A stretch of DNA of 64,000 bases from Strobilurus pachycystidiatus (taxonomy: Eukaryota > Basidiomycota > Agaricomycetes > Agaricales > Physalacriaceae): assembly GCA_019915135.1 (NCBI GenBank), contig JAHLMK010000014.1, positions 1,406,498 through 1,470,497 on the forward strand. Reading direction: 5' to 3'. The notes under the pieces are model-generated. The model ran no database searches and was not told where the DNA came from. It saw only the letters and a program-made list of their open reading frames with translations. This document shows positions 33,663-45,362 of the stretch, in pieces. How positions within the stretch are numbered: position 1 is the stretch's first letter; each line of letters starts with the position of its first letter. Both the position numbers and the translations under genes were made by a program.

Positions 33663-35451
33663 ATGTCTGACGACTACAAGAAACGCACGGGCACTCGGAT
33701 TTACTACGACGTGTCAAGGAAGAACTTAAACAGCAGCCTGAGTGGCCATGAAGCGGAACAAGAGTCGCCATCATCTCCGAGTGAGTGGGCATAGCTCAGA
33801 TGACTTCACACTCTTACAGACTTCCAGCTCAGTCTCGGACGTTTGACCCCTACAAGAAGAAACCCAACAGGCCTCTTGTTCACGACGTGTCATTAAGCAA
33901 CTCAAACTATGAAGTCAAACAAGAGTCGCCGACAACTCCGGTGGGTGAGTGGGCACGGTTCAAAAGACTTGACTGTTGTTTTACATTTTTCCAGCTCAGT
34001 TGGCGCGCGACACAGGCGGAGGAAGCTTGGGACTAACTTCGTCAGATCTGTTTGACCGGCCACCTCTTGCCCTTGAACATGTTTCTGATGTTCCTATTCC
34101 AGAGTCGAGTTCTTTGTCTCCCGGAAGAAGCTTGGGAGTAGATCTGTCAGATCTGTTTGACCGGCCACCTGATGACTTAGAGCCTGTTTCTGGTGTTCCT
34201 ATTCTACAGTCGAGTTCTTTGACCACTACTCCGGTCAACAACCCGTCTACATATCTCAGTCGATTACAAACCCGACCTCCAAGTTCGGATTCGGGGTCGA
34301 TTTTGCAATCACCCTATCAGCAATCGCACTCCTCAATGAGGTTAACCTCCACCAGCTGGTCAAGCTCCGCGTCATCAAATACGTCTAATCCGACCTTTGT
34401 TGGCTTACCCGCATCTTTTGGCCCAGCCAATGGAGTACCATACGATGAATGGCACTCAAATCGCCTCGACGCAACTAGGACCTCAGACCGTGGACAACGT
34501 CGCGGAAGTCGACATATGCCTGGGAGTGCACCCAGATACCCGTCTACAAGTACGCCAGGCGTCGAGCCTCTGACAGAGGGGCAAGCAAGGTGGGCGAACC
34601 AGTTTGAATATATGACTCCGATCATATATATGTTAACTTGAACTTGCGATACATAGACCACCTCGGGCATTCCACCTCACGTTCAGGACCCCGATTCCGA
34701 ATGCTTCAGTTGAGAACCTACACGAAACCATCTTTCCCTACAAGATAGTGCGATACGCAACGCTTGAGACACCTTCATGGCCAGAGGAGACATGTTACCT
34801 AGACTCAAAGATGCCTCCTGGGTGGGAGAGGGTCGCACACCGAAGGAGATACTTTCAACTGCTGAGTGAGATTTTGAAGGACGACTGAGAATGTTCATTA
34901 AGACTGATATTCCGAACAGGTTGTGTTTTGCTTCAGATAAACTATGATCTGAAGGACGAGCAGAAGCTACTTCGCGTTCAATCTTCCTTCCTACTCAATG
35001 ATCTTCGGAAGATACACAACCCTTCCGATTCAGAGGCCTCTTACCAAGGTCGTATCGAGCGACAGACTATAGAGGACGACGTGAGGTGGTGGGAGCAGGA
35101 CTGCACAGTGATAAATCCGTGGGGTCGGAAGAAGTTTTGCAGAGTGGCAGAGATTCAACAGGTCATGTACGACATCTATCACAACGAGGTAACGAGCGAG
35201 ATTGGACAAAACCAGTTCGTTAACGATTGCAACACCTGGGGCGAGTTTAAGGAAGTATGTTACACTAGCCAATCATCTTTGCAACAGGTGGCTGACGCTG
35301 TTTCTAGTGTCTGACAAAGTGCATCGAGGAGACCGACGAAAACGGGAACACTGGCAATCACGCTAAATTATCCACAACTCTCAACGCACCAATAGAGTGG
35401 GACATCGAAGGGATACCATTACCTGATAGTGTCGCTCGATGCTTACAATAA
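33663..35451 (+). CDS. Unknown protein with duplicated exons and internal repeats
   Basis: Six exons (33663-33780, 33828-33944, 33995-34589, 34657-34865, 34920-35254, 35308-35451) give 505 residues. Exons 1 and 2 (118 and 117 nt) are copies of each other: DDYKKRTG..DVS..QESPSSP and DPYKKKPN..DVS..QESPTTP. The introns that follow begin alike (GTGAGTGGGCA) and have like acceptors (CCAG|CTCAG). Exon 3 encodes two tandem repeats of about 35 residues around SDLFDRPP and VSDVPIPESSSL / VSGVPILQSSSL, then a Ser-rich stretch. Exon 4 has MPPGWERVAHRRRYF, which recalls the start of a WW domain but lacks its second Trp. Exons 5-6 are charged and helical. I do not recognise the family. Confidence 0.7.
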
Positions 35452-36416
35452 CGCAACTTGAGAGCCTGATTGGGATCGAGCACACCCATCCTGCGCAACA
35501 AGTGACCCGTAGTGTTTTCTTTTCAGTGTGTACCGAGTGAAAATTTCATGAGTTTTGTGATACGTCCACCGTTAGAGCGTGCGCATTCGAGCAGGGGTGA
35601 GATTCTAGCACTGATAGGCAAGTACATGGAAGGAAATGCTCTGAACCGACCGAGTGAAAGATTCCCTGAGGACGATACTTACACGAGTGATTGTTCCGGC
35701 GTAGCGGATACTCTAAGCCAATGACAATATCTCAATGACAATATCTCAATGAAGGTGGCGAGATGAAAGTGGCGACCGATGCCAGGTTGAAGAGGGATAG
35801 CGCTCAAATTACATGTGGCAAATCACGAACAGTGCAGCATGAATGTGAAATTAAAAAATGACCGCGGGATGCTCTAGGCACAACTTGGGGAAGAGCGGGG
35901 CCCGCGCCGTTGCGAGAAGACCCACGAAGACGGGAACACTGCTAGATGGTCTACAATTCTCAATGCGAAATCGAAGGGTACCATTACCTGGTCGTGGCCT
36001 CAGCATCAAGAGCCTGAGCAGGATCAAGCACGCCCATCCTGCGCGACAAACTTCTCAGTGTGTACCGAGTACAGAATTTCATGAGTTCTGTAATACGTTC
36101 ACCGTTTGAGCGCGCGCATTTGAGCAGGGGTGAGGTTCAAGCACAGTGACACGCGAGTAAGTACACGGCAGGAAATGCTCTGAACCAACCGAGTGTAAAA
36201 CTTACAAGAGTGACTGTTCCGTGGCGGATACTCTGAGCCGATGACAAGGTGGCGAGACAGCTATGGCCACCGAATCCAAGGCGACATGGCAGGCTGGCAG
36301 CTGCTCAAGAAAAAACACACGTGGTAAATCACGAACAGTGCAGCGCCAGCGCAAATGTGAAAATCAAAGATGACCGCCGGGCCCGACTTGGGGAAGAGCG
36401 GGGCCCCGCGCCGTTG
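35336..36416 (+). repeat. Tandem duplication of about 0.5 kb covering a gene 3' end
   Basis: The segment 35336-35915 recurs, diverged and slightly shorter, at 35922-36416. Shared blocks include CGGGAACACTG, GTGTACCGAGT, TTCATGAGTT, GGAAATGCTCTGAACC and ACTTGGGGAAGAGCGGGGCC. The first unit contains the last coding exon and stop of the gene at 33663-35451; in the second that exon is broken. CAATGACAATATCT is also tandemly repeated near 35720. Confidence 0.75.
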
Positions 36417-37286
36417 CATCTACCTGGTACCACAACCGTACACTCGACGGGCCTAGCCTCCCGGTGCAACGTTGAACGATCGGTAAAGTGTCGAAACCTC
36501 GGCCGATAGCTCGGTGCCTCGACCGACGAGCCCATTCAGTGGCGGGAGACCCGAGAGCAGTCAGCGACGGAGACCAGTCAGCGGCGGGAGACCCGAGAGA
36601 AAATCATTCCGCCGACCAGTTTGAAAACCAGAGCTGAAACCGCGATTCGGGGCAAAAGGAATTCTGCTCTTAGTTCTGGCGCGCCGATGACCTACATGGT
36701 ACGCGCTGCGTTTGGAATTCTCCACACACTGAGGTCACTAGAGAGTCAACCTCCTGGAACTCGAGCTGTTTCTGACAGTTTTTCGAATCCATCGCCGTCG
36801 TGTATGGCAAGCGAGCCGCGCGTTTGTGTACGGTCGGACCGCCCTTCGGATGTAGCCGGTGTTCCCCAGACTACCCCAGTTTTCGAAGCAGAAGATGATC
36901 CGCTTGGCCTCATCGTGACATTCCATTTGCAGAAGTGTGTCAAGGGGCACAATCTATCAGGAATGCCGACGCGCTCAGATGACCTTGCACGTATCTCTGG
37001 GCATCTACCTCCGCCAAGTGTCGCTTTCTGGCCTTCGCGGAATTGAAAAATCAACGCTGCTCCTTGCGACAGCAGTGGATATGACGGAAGGACGGTGCCA
37101 ATGACGGGGCGCGGTGCTGCAGCGGGTCTGAGTATACACGCCCACGCGAGGTCGCAATTTTCGCCGGGAATTTATGCAAGCGGTCCGAACCCGGCTTCGG
37201 GCCGTGCGTGTTTTGAAATCCCCGCAGCGGTTATAGGCGAGCACATCATGCATTTCCTACATCTGCCTTTTCTCCCTCCTTCTTCC
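36417..37286. other. Intergenic region with a short tandem repeat
   Basis: GGCGGGAGACCCGAGAG occurs twice between 36540 and 36600, with CAGTCAGCG units between. A 141-codon frame at 36621-37046 has no coding character I can support. Confidence 0.4.
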
Positions 37287-38719
37287 ATGTCCTTCCGCTA
37301 CCTTCGGTCTGCATCGCTCATCTCGCGCCGTGTTGCCCTGGCTCGCACGTTCACCTCGTCCATCCCGTCAAGATGTCCTCCTAACACGAAGAACGTCGTG
37401 ACGGAGAAGCTCTTCCAGTCGCCGTCCAAGTACATCCAAGGGCCCTCTGCCATCAAGAACGCCCCCACGTACCTCAGCCAGCTGGGCAAGACGGCGCTCC
37501 TGACGGCCGATGCCAACGTGTACAAGATCGGTATGTGGTTCCGCGGAATACTTCATCCCCATGTCTCACCGGATCCCACAGCCGGCGGCGCGCTCACAAA
37601 GTCGCTGGAGGATGCTGGCCTGACCGTTGTCTTCGTCAAGTTCAACGGCGAGGCGTCAGAGTCCGAGGTCGCCCGGGTCCAGGGGATCGGAGAGGAGAAC
37701 AAGGTATCATTGAGCCCGTCATTGGCGCTGTGATAGCGGGGACTAATGATATCCCAGGTGGATTATGTTATAGCCCTTGGGGGCGGGAAAACCATCGACA
37801 CCGCAAAGGCTGTTGCGGATAAACTCAACGTGCCCACCGCCATTCTACCGACCACGGCATCCACCGACGCCCCTTGCTCCGCGCTCAGTGTTTTGTATAC
37901 CGCGCATGGCGAATTCGATCGTTACTCCTTTTTCAACAAAAATCCTACCGTGGTCCTCGTCGACACATCTATCGTTGCTAAAGCGCCCGCTCGCTTCCTA
38001 TCTGCCGGTATCGGTGATGCTCTCGCTACCCACGTCGAGGCGCGGGAAGTGAGGAACGCGGCTAACTTTGGAGGTACGCGCTTTCTATCGATGGATTCAA
38101 TTACATTCTCATGTGCCATCGATAGGTGGACTGCCCACGCTGCTGGCTGGTGCCATCTCATCAAAGTGCGAAGAGATCCTCTTCAAGTACGGCAAGCTTG
38201 CGTACGAGCACAACAAGGTCGGCGCCATCACCCCGGCGCTGGAGGCCGTCGTTGAGGCAAACACACTCTTGTCGGGACTCGGTTTCGAGAGCGGCGGTCT
38301 TGCCGCCGCGCACGCCATCCATGACGGTCTCACCGCGTTGGAGCCTACTCACGCGATGATGCATGGTGAAAAGGGTATGTAGTCCATCCGATGCTCATCC
38401 CTTATCCGTTTCTGACAGGGCTCGCATAGTCAATTTCGGCACCGTCTGTCAGCTCATTCTGTCCGAGGTGTCGATAGAGGCGCTCGACAGATACATGGAG
38501 CTCATGGTCTCCGTCGATCTCCCCATCACCTTGAAGCAGCTCGGTGTTATCAGCGCGACAGAGCTGGAGCTACGCCACGTCGCCGAACTCGCCTGCAACC
38601 CGAACGAGACGATATGGAACCTGGACCGTGTCATCAACGTTGACGTCGTGTACAACGCTATCCTCGGCGCCGATGCTGCAGGCCATGCCTTCTTGGCGAA
38701 GAAGGGCATTACAGTATAA
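37287..38719 (+). CDS. Glycerol dehydrogenase-like iron/zinc alcohol dehydrogenase, probably mitochondrial
   Basis: Exons 37287-37530, 37582-37703, 37758-38073, 38126-38374 and 38430-38719 give 406 residues. The body matches bacterial GldA-type glycerol dehydrogenase (NAD-dependent glycerol to dihydroxyacetone): [19 protein letters not shown] for the nucleotide, [17 protein letters not shown], and three metal-ligand regions: [14 protein letters not shown] (Asp), [12 protein letters not shown] (His) and [15 protein letters not shown] (His). The first 25 residues ([20 protein letters not shown]) are basic and lack acids, typical of a mitochondrial presequence. The ATG at 37287 gives that presequence directly; an in-frame ATG at 37248 would add 13 residues. 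Confidence 0.93.
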
Positions 38720-39228
38720 TGAAATGAAGGGAAATTTAAATCAAGGGGGTCTTTTCATCTATTGGGGGTATTATTTGGTTACTTCGGACTGTTCCTTTAC
38801 TTAGGTCGTTTGCTATCTGTACACACTTACATTATAATTCACCGTCAATCAAACACGCATCGGTTCAGTGGCAGCAAGTGTAGCGGAATAGTCTTGGTAG
38901 GTATGTGTCTGAGTAGCGGAACTTGCCGGTTGAGGGAGCTTAGAACTTAGTCCTGTGCCACCATCATCGATGTGAAGATGTTTCGTCAAAGACGTTCATA
39001 GCTCATCGTTCTACACTTGTCGACCGTTGGCAAATTTACAGACACGAGGAGCCGTCTTGGGAACCAATATGCTCGGACTAGTCAAATTCGATTCACTGAA
39101 AATATGCTCGCGACGATCCATACTAGCTTAGCCTCAGTACGACATGCCTGCCATCTTCTATCATGTAGGTTCCCCGTTTTCAGCTTCACTACCATCCTGT
39201 AACCCACCCGTTCAGGTCGTCTGATGAA
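38720..39228. other. Intergenic region, no gene supported
   Basis: This is the flank between the dehydrogenase stop and the zinc-finger/recombinase-like gene. No conserved frame or clear TATA box is seen. Confidence 0.4.
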
Positions 39229-42200
39229 ATGTTTCCTTGTCTATGTTGCTACCAGGTCCTCAAGACGGAAAAGAAGAGAAGGAGACACACGAGCAACTTT
39301 CATGGAGCGGCGTATAAGTTGATTCCGTGGACTGATAGTGCGTCGTTTTCTTCTCATCATCCTATTCGACTCGCTGAATTATTCAAGCAGATCCCGCCGA
39401 CTCAAACGTGCCAATCCTTGTCATCCGCGGCTCGGCGAAGGGCTATCTCCAGTGTCCTGCTCCGGAGATCCCAGGCGCTGGATGCTGTTGCCATGAGCCG
39501 TTCAAAGACATACGGCTGCTCGAAGAACATCTCAGGACGCAGCATGCGTTTATGGCGCGGAGGGTTGAAGGTCTGGATCTGAAGGATGTTGCGCCTCACA
39601 TTGATGCACGGAGCCGCTGTAATCCATCACCCACCACGACGACGATTGTACGATCTTTTTCCTACTCAGTCTGTTATATTTTCTGACTGACTTGTTTGAT
39701 ATAGCCGTCCGCTGGGTCGCGAAGAAGGAAGCAACTTGATTCATTGGACTCTGAGAACGTTCCTGTGAGTTCTGTTGCGTAAGTATTGCTAGTACCACGT
39801 TGACGAGTCTCCAGTCAAAGAGGCGCAGGCTTGACCAAGTCGGTGAGCATGACGATAACAGCTCCATTGACAAGGTCAGTTCCGTTGTCTTGCTCTTTGT
39901 ATACACCAATGCTAACAGCTTTTAGGATGCAAAAGATTACAATGCCGCGTCGGATGATATCGATTGCGGTGACGAAGAGGACCTGCGACCAACGCCGATT
40001 CCTAATGTCTTTTGGAACACACAGTTCAACACGATTCATTGTTTGAGCTGTGACGGCGGTGCCGCTGTCAAAGCTAGGGACGTCCACCTCCACATCGAAA
40101 AGGTTCATTGGACTCCGCCTTCTCCCGAATCCATCGCCTCGTTTGAGGCTTTTCGACGAGAAAACAACATTCCTCCCGACCTGGGACACGTCCAATACCC
40201 ACAACCATCCGATCCTCTTGTTTCCGGCTTGAAAGTGTATGACGGCTACTGCTGTCCAACGTGTTCCTTCCTGACCGCGATCAAGGATTCGTGGGACAGT
40301 CACTGGGCCAAGAGTCATAGGGATGATGAGCGGCCGGCAGCTCAGGCAGTCCAGCGATGCCCGATCCAGCGCTTCGTGAAAAGAAAATACTTCCTCGTCA
40401 CCCCGCTTGACGCGGGTGACCAACCTTCCACGACGCCTCATCCTTCGCTTCCTCTATCCGTTCCTCCGTCCAACATCGACCAACAACATGTCCCAACCTA
40501 CATCAGAACCTTGCGGTGGGACGAGTTCCGTCGACGGAATCTCAAGTCCCGGGAAGCCATTTCGCGTTGCCTTTTTCTCACCCAGCCTGTGGGGAAGCGT
40601 GCGCCCTCTCCAGCGTACATTGGCTTGATCCCTGGAGTCGTCTTTGCATACCTCGATGCGGTGCGCAAAGCAGCGAGGGACGCCTCGGTTTTGACTATGA
40701 AGCATCTGGTACCAGACAGGCGGGACCAGCATCTATGGGAGCCCCATCGGGATGATAAGACGCTGAAGGATTACGGGAGAGTACTTTCGGGGTTTCTCCT
40801 CTATCTCCTGCGGTCGAAGGATCCCGAGACCGCATCGCCTCCTCGCCCTCTGACTGCCGCGGACAAGGAACGCCTGGAAGCCTTCATGTTATCTCTGTCA
40901 ACTAAGACGTCCACTGGATCTCGAATTGCCGCCCTCCATGCTCTTTTGATGGGTCTCTGCATCTCCGCAGAACACCCCGCCACATGGGGCAGCAGCTGGG
41001 AATGTTTCTTGGCGATATATTGCCTTGAGCCAGACGGGCGCTTTTTCTCCTGCTCCAAGGTCATCAACGTCTTATCCAGGATCAAGTATATCTTCCGCAC
41101 TGTGTGCTTCTACGAGGCGTACGCCAATCCCATCCCCACTCTTCATGCGAGCGTCAGACGCGCTGCATCTGAGATGCTTGACGTCGGCCGTAACGCCATC
41201 TTCGAAATGATCGTCGACTATTCGCGTATCCTCACGCGCCAGCTTCCGAAGATATCTGCCGCCCCATTTGTCACCTACGAGAAAGATTCCCCGTTGTTAA
41301 GATTTTACGACAAGACGCTCAATATCGACGCGTACCGAAATCAGCTATCGGGCCTCATCTCTGAGGTGGAAGACGATATCCTCCAAATCTGCGGCGGCGA
41401 AATTCCGCAATGTCCGCAGGCAATGCGAACTGTAGACGACTGGAGCGAGGACAGCGTTCAGTACGGATGGCTCTACGAAGATCACCCTTTCCTCACAGAC
41501 AATCCTCTCCTGCCTATCCTCATCAAGAAGTATAAACTTGGCCACAAACGACGCGGCGAGATAGTCTACGACGAGGAGAAGTGTCGCGTCCTCATGCGAC
41601 GGTTCTCAGCACTGAACGGAAAGATAATGACCGCGTCCCACATCGCTGCCGGACAGCCTCCTCGCGGTGCGGAGCAAGTCGAGGCGCGGTTCAGGAATAC
41701 GCTCACCAGTCCGCGAACGATCTTCAAGTATAACGGGTTGTGGTATCTCGTCATTCGGCGATTGAAGACCTCGGAGCTACGGAATGTCTCGGTTTTCATT
41801 CCGCACATGCTTCCACCCCGCCTTTCCAAGATACTTGACGAGTACCTCCTCCTCATCCGCCCCGTGGAGAGGGAGCTGGCTGGTGTACTCTATCCTCCCG
41901 AAGCCCAAAGTCTCTATGATACTTACATGTGGGTGCAGAACGGCGTACCTGTGACGAGCAGGAAGTTCGGAGACGCCTTCAAGAAGATGTCGGAGCAGTG
42001 TTTCGGCTTGAAGGTGACGTTGCGAGAGTGGCGGCACATCTCCGTGGCGATTGTGCGCGTACATCTCGCCGACAAGTTCAGGCGGCTGGTGGAGAAGGAT
42101 GAGTTCGATATCTTCGCTATCCAGCGTGGACATTCGACTGACCTGGCCAGAAGCTATTACGCGAAGGAGCATCTATATCACGCGCATATTCCAAGAGAAA

Positions 42201-42301
42201 CGTTGAATCACTTTACGCAGGCGTCGCAGCTTTGGCACGAGTTCTGGGGCTTATCTGTCTCACAAAATCCTCCTCGGGAAAAAGACTATCGATGTCTGTA
42301 A
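39229..42301 (+). CDS. C2H2-like (OrsD-type) zinc-finger protein with a tyrosine-recombinase-like C-terminal domain
   Basis: Five exons (39229-39337, 39391-39647, 39705-39764, 39815-39874, 39926-42301) encode 953 residues. The N-terminus has four Cys2His2-like fingers: CLCC..H..NFH, CPAPE..C..H..TQH, CLSC..H..KVH and CPTC..H..SH. Between them are basic and acidic linkers. The C-terminal part follows the pattern of the recombinase-like domain in basidiomycete OrsD/RecQ-type telomere-linked proteins: SPRTIFKYNGLWYLVIRRLK, FIPHMLPPRLSKILDEYLLL, LREWRHISVAIVRVHLADKF and IQRGHSTDLARSYYAKEHLY. R..H..., GH and the YY pair resemble the Arg-His-His-Tyr set of tyrosine recombinases. No helicase follows. 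It may be a Crypton-like integrase, a domesticated form, or a split telomere-type gene. Confidence 0.75.
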
Positions 42302-42524
42302 TCACTTACATATTTCACCTCAAATTGGCACTTCCAGTTCTAGTTCGAGTCATCGGCGAGAATGAGGAAGAAGCAAGCAACAGATGGGTCATAGCCAGAG
42401 GTAGAAGACGACGGCCATATAATCCACAAGGGCAACGCAATTCTACCTCATCAAGCCTAACTAGATATCGAAAGACTTGAGATTCGAGCGCGACGGCAGA
42501 GAGTGATGAGAACAAGGAGAAAAG

Positions 42525-43165
42525 CCACGGTACCGTTTCATCGGCAATCGCTCCGAGAATGATGGCACCCTATATTGCCGCGGCAAGGTTCCTTCTCGCG
42601 ACCATGGCGCCCAACGAGGCTGGTCTTCTTCGCTTTCAAGTCCCTCAAAATTCTCAGCCTCTACAATCCCTCTACAGCTACAAATCACTGCAACTAATAA
42701 CAACGACGCCAGCCGGGCTTTTTTCTCGGTAGCATCATTGGGCGGAGGTCGTGCCTCGTTCTACCGGATGCATCTGTCAGGTCTCGCGATGCCTCCCCGG
42801 CCCCAAGGCAAACTTTAGCGGAGGAGGAGCCGCGAAAGCACATAGGCGCAATCTCGACGCGGAGGCCGCGCCAGAGATAGGCCAGGATTGGATGATGTGA
42901 CGGGGATAACTGGGAGAGCAGTGTGCGGTGAGTATCCTCCCCTTCGCCACATTCACGGCCGCAAAGTGATCAGCATGGTGTAGGCTTTATGAACGACACT
43001 TCCGCCGCGCTTACACCGCTCTTCGCCAGACCGCGCAGAATTCCAGAGCCAGGTCGTTCCCCTGCGTCACTAGTCCGTGTTAGAAGGCGCCAACGACACC
43101 ACGGACGACTCGGGCCCGCTCATCATCTATCCGCTGCCTGCACATACCCTCCTGAATTGTACGTC
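42525..43165 (+). repeat. Repeat family copy C
   Basis: This segment matches 45640-46250: TTTCATCGGCAATCGCTC, GCAAGGTTCCTTCTCGCGAC, a TTTTCTCGGTAGCATCAT block, TCTACCGGATGCAT and the intron starting GTGAGTATCCTCC at 42929. In-frame stops (for example TGATGTGACG near 42893) break the frame open in the other copy. The segment ends soon after the CCAGAGCCAGGTC block. It is a degenerate partial copy. Confidence 0.65.
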
Positions 43166-43286
43166 TGGTAGTCTGCCCCGAGACGAACACTTTTTCCGGT
43201 GTGATGGGCGGCAATCTAGCAGCACTACTAGCGAAAACTTTGTCATAAAGCTATTTACATCTGTGCTTCATGCTCTCAGCAAATGT

Positions 43287-44180
43287 TTATTTGGAATCTG
43301 TGTAACCCCGATGGTAACCGCAGCGTCGCGACATATACCTTGACCGAATATAACCATCCCCGTGATCCCGAAACACATCGAAAGGAGTGTTGGAAACCAG
43401 ATTAAAGCGCTCCAAACTCGAGGAGGTTCGCTGGTTGAAGGATGCGCAAAGATGCTCGTTAAGAATGGGATATTCCTCCGTTATCCCTGTGAGACCAGCA
43501 AGACTGAAAGGCTCGCTGCAATCACGCAGCCAGCGGTAGATTAGTTCGTGGTCTACAATTCGTCAGTGAAAGAGTATTGGACGGAGGAGATACAGGCCCT
43601 TACCAAGACGATAGCGCTTTCCATCACTGGTGTTCAGGATAAAATAGAGCATATCGTCACGTTGAAGCTCGTCTGTCCGAGCACCAGATTTCAAGACAAC
43701 GGAGAGCACGCCACCATACATTCCACGCTCGATGATGAAGCCGGGCTCGGTCTCGGAGGTGGGACTAGCAGTACATTGGAAGCTCGCTGGGATGTCCTGT
43801 TCTTCGCCAAGTTGAGCACGGTAAACGTGGCCAATTTCATGGTAGAAGATGGTTTGGGAAAGTAGGAACGTGCCGTCCTTATAGAACGGTAATGCCTCCG
43901 CCTCGGTGACGGTTTTCCAGGAACGTATCAACAGGGCAGCGACGTTGGTGTCAATGAGACAGATATATGGAGCGGCGTAAGGATCGACAACGGGGGGGAG
44001 TGTCTCAATCCATGGGTGGTATTGGTGGATAAGGATTGCAAGCTCGTACAGCGTGTAGCGAGTCCCATCGGTCAGTGCAATAAACTTATCGCAAGACCTC
44101 TGGAGAGGGACCTTGAGTTTAGATGCGATGAAGCGGATGAAGTTGAAGTCTTCAAGGGTCAGGACGGTCTGAGTAGGCAT
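43287..44180 (-). CDS. Putative HExxH metallopeptidase-like protein
   Basis: Exons 44180-43604 and 43552-43287 give 280 residues. The sequence TIFYHEIGHVYRAQLG has a perfect HExxH zinc-binding motif near residue 114. About 35 residues later GFIIERGMYGGVLSVVL offers a glutamate as a third ligand, the gluzincin-like arrangement seen in several small Agaricomycete hypothetical proteins. The N-terminus (LTLEDFNFIRFIASKLK) has no signal peptide, so it is probably intracellular. Exon 2 is open for 88 codons, from HELIYRWLRDCSEPFSLAGL to GYTDSK. A catalytic function is inferred from the motif alone. Confidence 0.72.
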
Positions 44181-44625
44181 GATTGAGATTTGACCTCAAT
44201 GCTCGTCCTACATACTGTCAGCACCGACTAACATATGCAATACAGTGAACTAGCCTGTGATGTTTTGTTTGCACTCTGCTGACCCCCAAATTGAACTTGG
44301 AAACCAAACGAATCGACCAACTTCAGAGCAAGGACGCTTAGCATGAGAAGACACCTCACAAGAACCTCTTCCGTGGCTTGCAGAGTCTGTCAAGGTTGCC
44401 CTCACACAGACCAGCGTGAGTTAGCCGTGCTTCGTGTTGGCAGAATGCAAGTACGTATAAGCGAGCACGCAAGAGCGATTGGCATCAATTTCCCACGATC
44501 TGCCTTGTCTTGCGGACGATCGTGTAGGGAGATCAGGCCCACAGTGGTCGGTCACTGCTGCTCATTGCTCGACACTCACATCAGTTGGTTTCTTAATAGA
44601 GCACAAACAATAGGGCACCTCCATG
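44181..44625. other. Divergent intergenic region
   Basis: This is the 5' flank of the HEIGH-motif gene on the minus strand and of the gene at 44741 on the plus strand. No additional gene is seen. Confidence 0.4.
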
Positions 44626-44633
44626 TATAAAAG
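44626..44633 (+). promoter_or_regulatory. TATA box
   Basis: TATAAAAG lies 115 bases before the proposed start at 44741. A short upstream frame, MGHRYSS, opens between them. Confidence 0.45.
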
Positions 44634-44740
44634 CCACCATCGACAACATGGGCCATCGCTATTCATCTTGACTTCCCTTCTCAACCCCTTTGCCATCTCC
44701 TCCTCCCGCTTGAGCTCAGAGCTTAGCACTTGTACGGTCC

Positions 44741-45362
44741 ATGCTACCTTTCCACCAACAGCAGTCAAACCGTGCGGCTCCATGGGCACCGGCTCCCATA
44801 TTCCACGGGGCGCAGCGTCGGTCAAGACCTATACGCGAGAAACCCAATTATGAGGGCGCACGATTCCAATACAACCGACCCCTTAGTTTTGCACCCATCC
44901 AGATCACGTTCACTGTCAGTGACTGGTACACGAGAGTGACGAAGACATGTACTGTCAACCGAGGTCAGAGTACAAGCTACGCTGCCGTTTTGTGTATGTC
45001 ATGTATCATACTGTACGTCTTGACCAGCGCGCTCATCGAGCTGCTTTTTAGGCTTCTTTCTACGATTGTTGAACAATGGTGGCTACGTTGGTAGCGTCCA
45101 ACTCGATGGAGATTCTGAAACTGTAGCGGTGCCTGTCAACTCGAACTGGAACACTCACTCAGTTGTGGTCATGAAGGCTGCACGCGTGAGGGATGTCTGG
45201 ATTTGTCTACACAAATGTGCACCCAATCTGGTAGCAAAATATCCAGTTCAACTTGGAGACCGTCCAAAGTGGAGGGACTTCAAACCCGTTGAGTGGTCTT
45301 CTCTTGCCGACCCTCAGAATGCTGATTCCGCATACTCTCTTAGGTTGTCGACGCTGTTGTGA
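44741..45362 (+). CDS. Hypothetical protein, two exons
   Basis: Exons 44741-44963 and 45052-45362 join in frame to give 177 residues. The first exon (LPFHQQQSNRAAPWAPAPIF, PLSFAPIQITFTVSDWYT) has no clear signal peptide. The second reads FLRLLNNGGYVGSVQLDGDS, VAVPVNSNWNTHSVVVMKAA and RPKWRDFKPVEWSSLADPQN, with alternating beta-strand-like character. It could be a remnant of a beta-sandwich protein. I do not recognise the family. The start is uncertain. Confidence 0.4.

Noticed and set aside
34800..34865. WW domain in MPPGWERVAHRRRYF
   Set aside because: Only the first Trp and flanking residues match; the second conserved Trp and Pro are absent, so it is noted as a resemblance only.
36621..37046. 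141-codon frame before the dehydrogenase gene
   Set aside because: Composition and lack of any recognisable domain give no support; it overlaps equally open minus-strand frames.
39229..42301. Starship-type captain or cargo element centred on the recombinase-like gene
   Set aside because: The resemblance is to the OrsD/RecQ-type domain of basidiomycetes, not clearly to DUF3435 captains, and I could not find element borders or short direct repeats around it.
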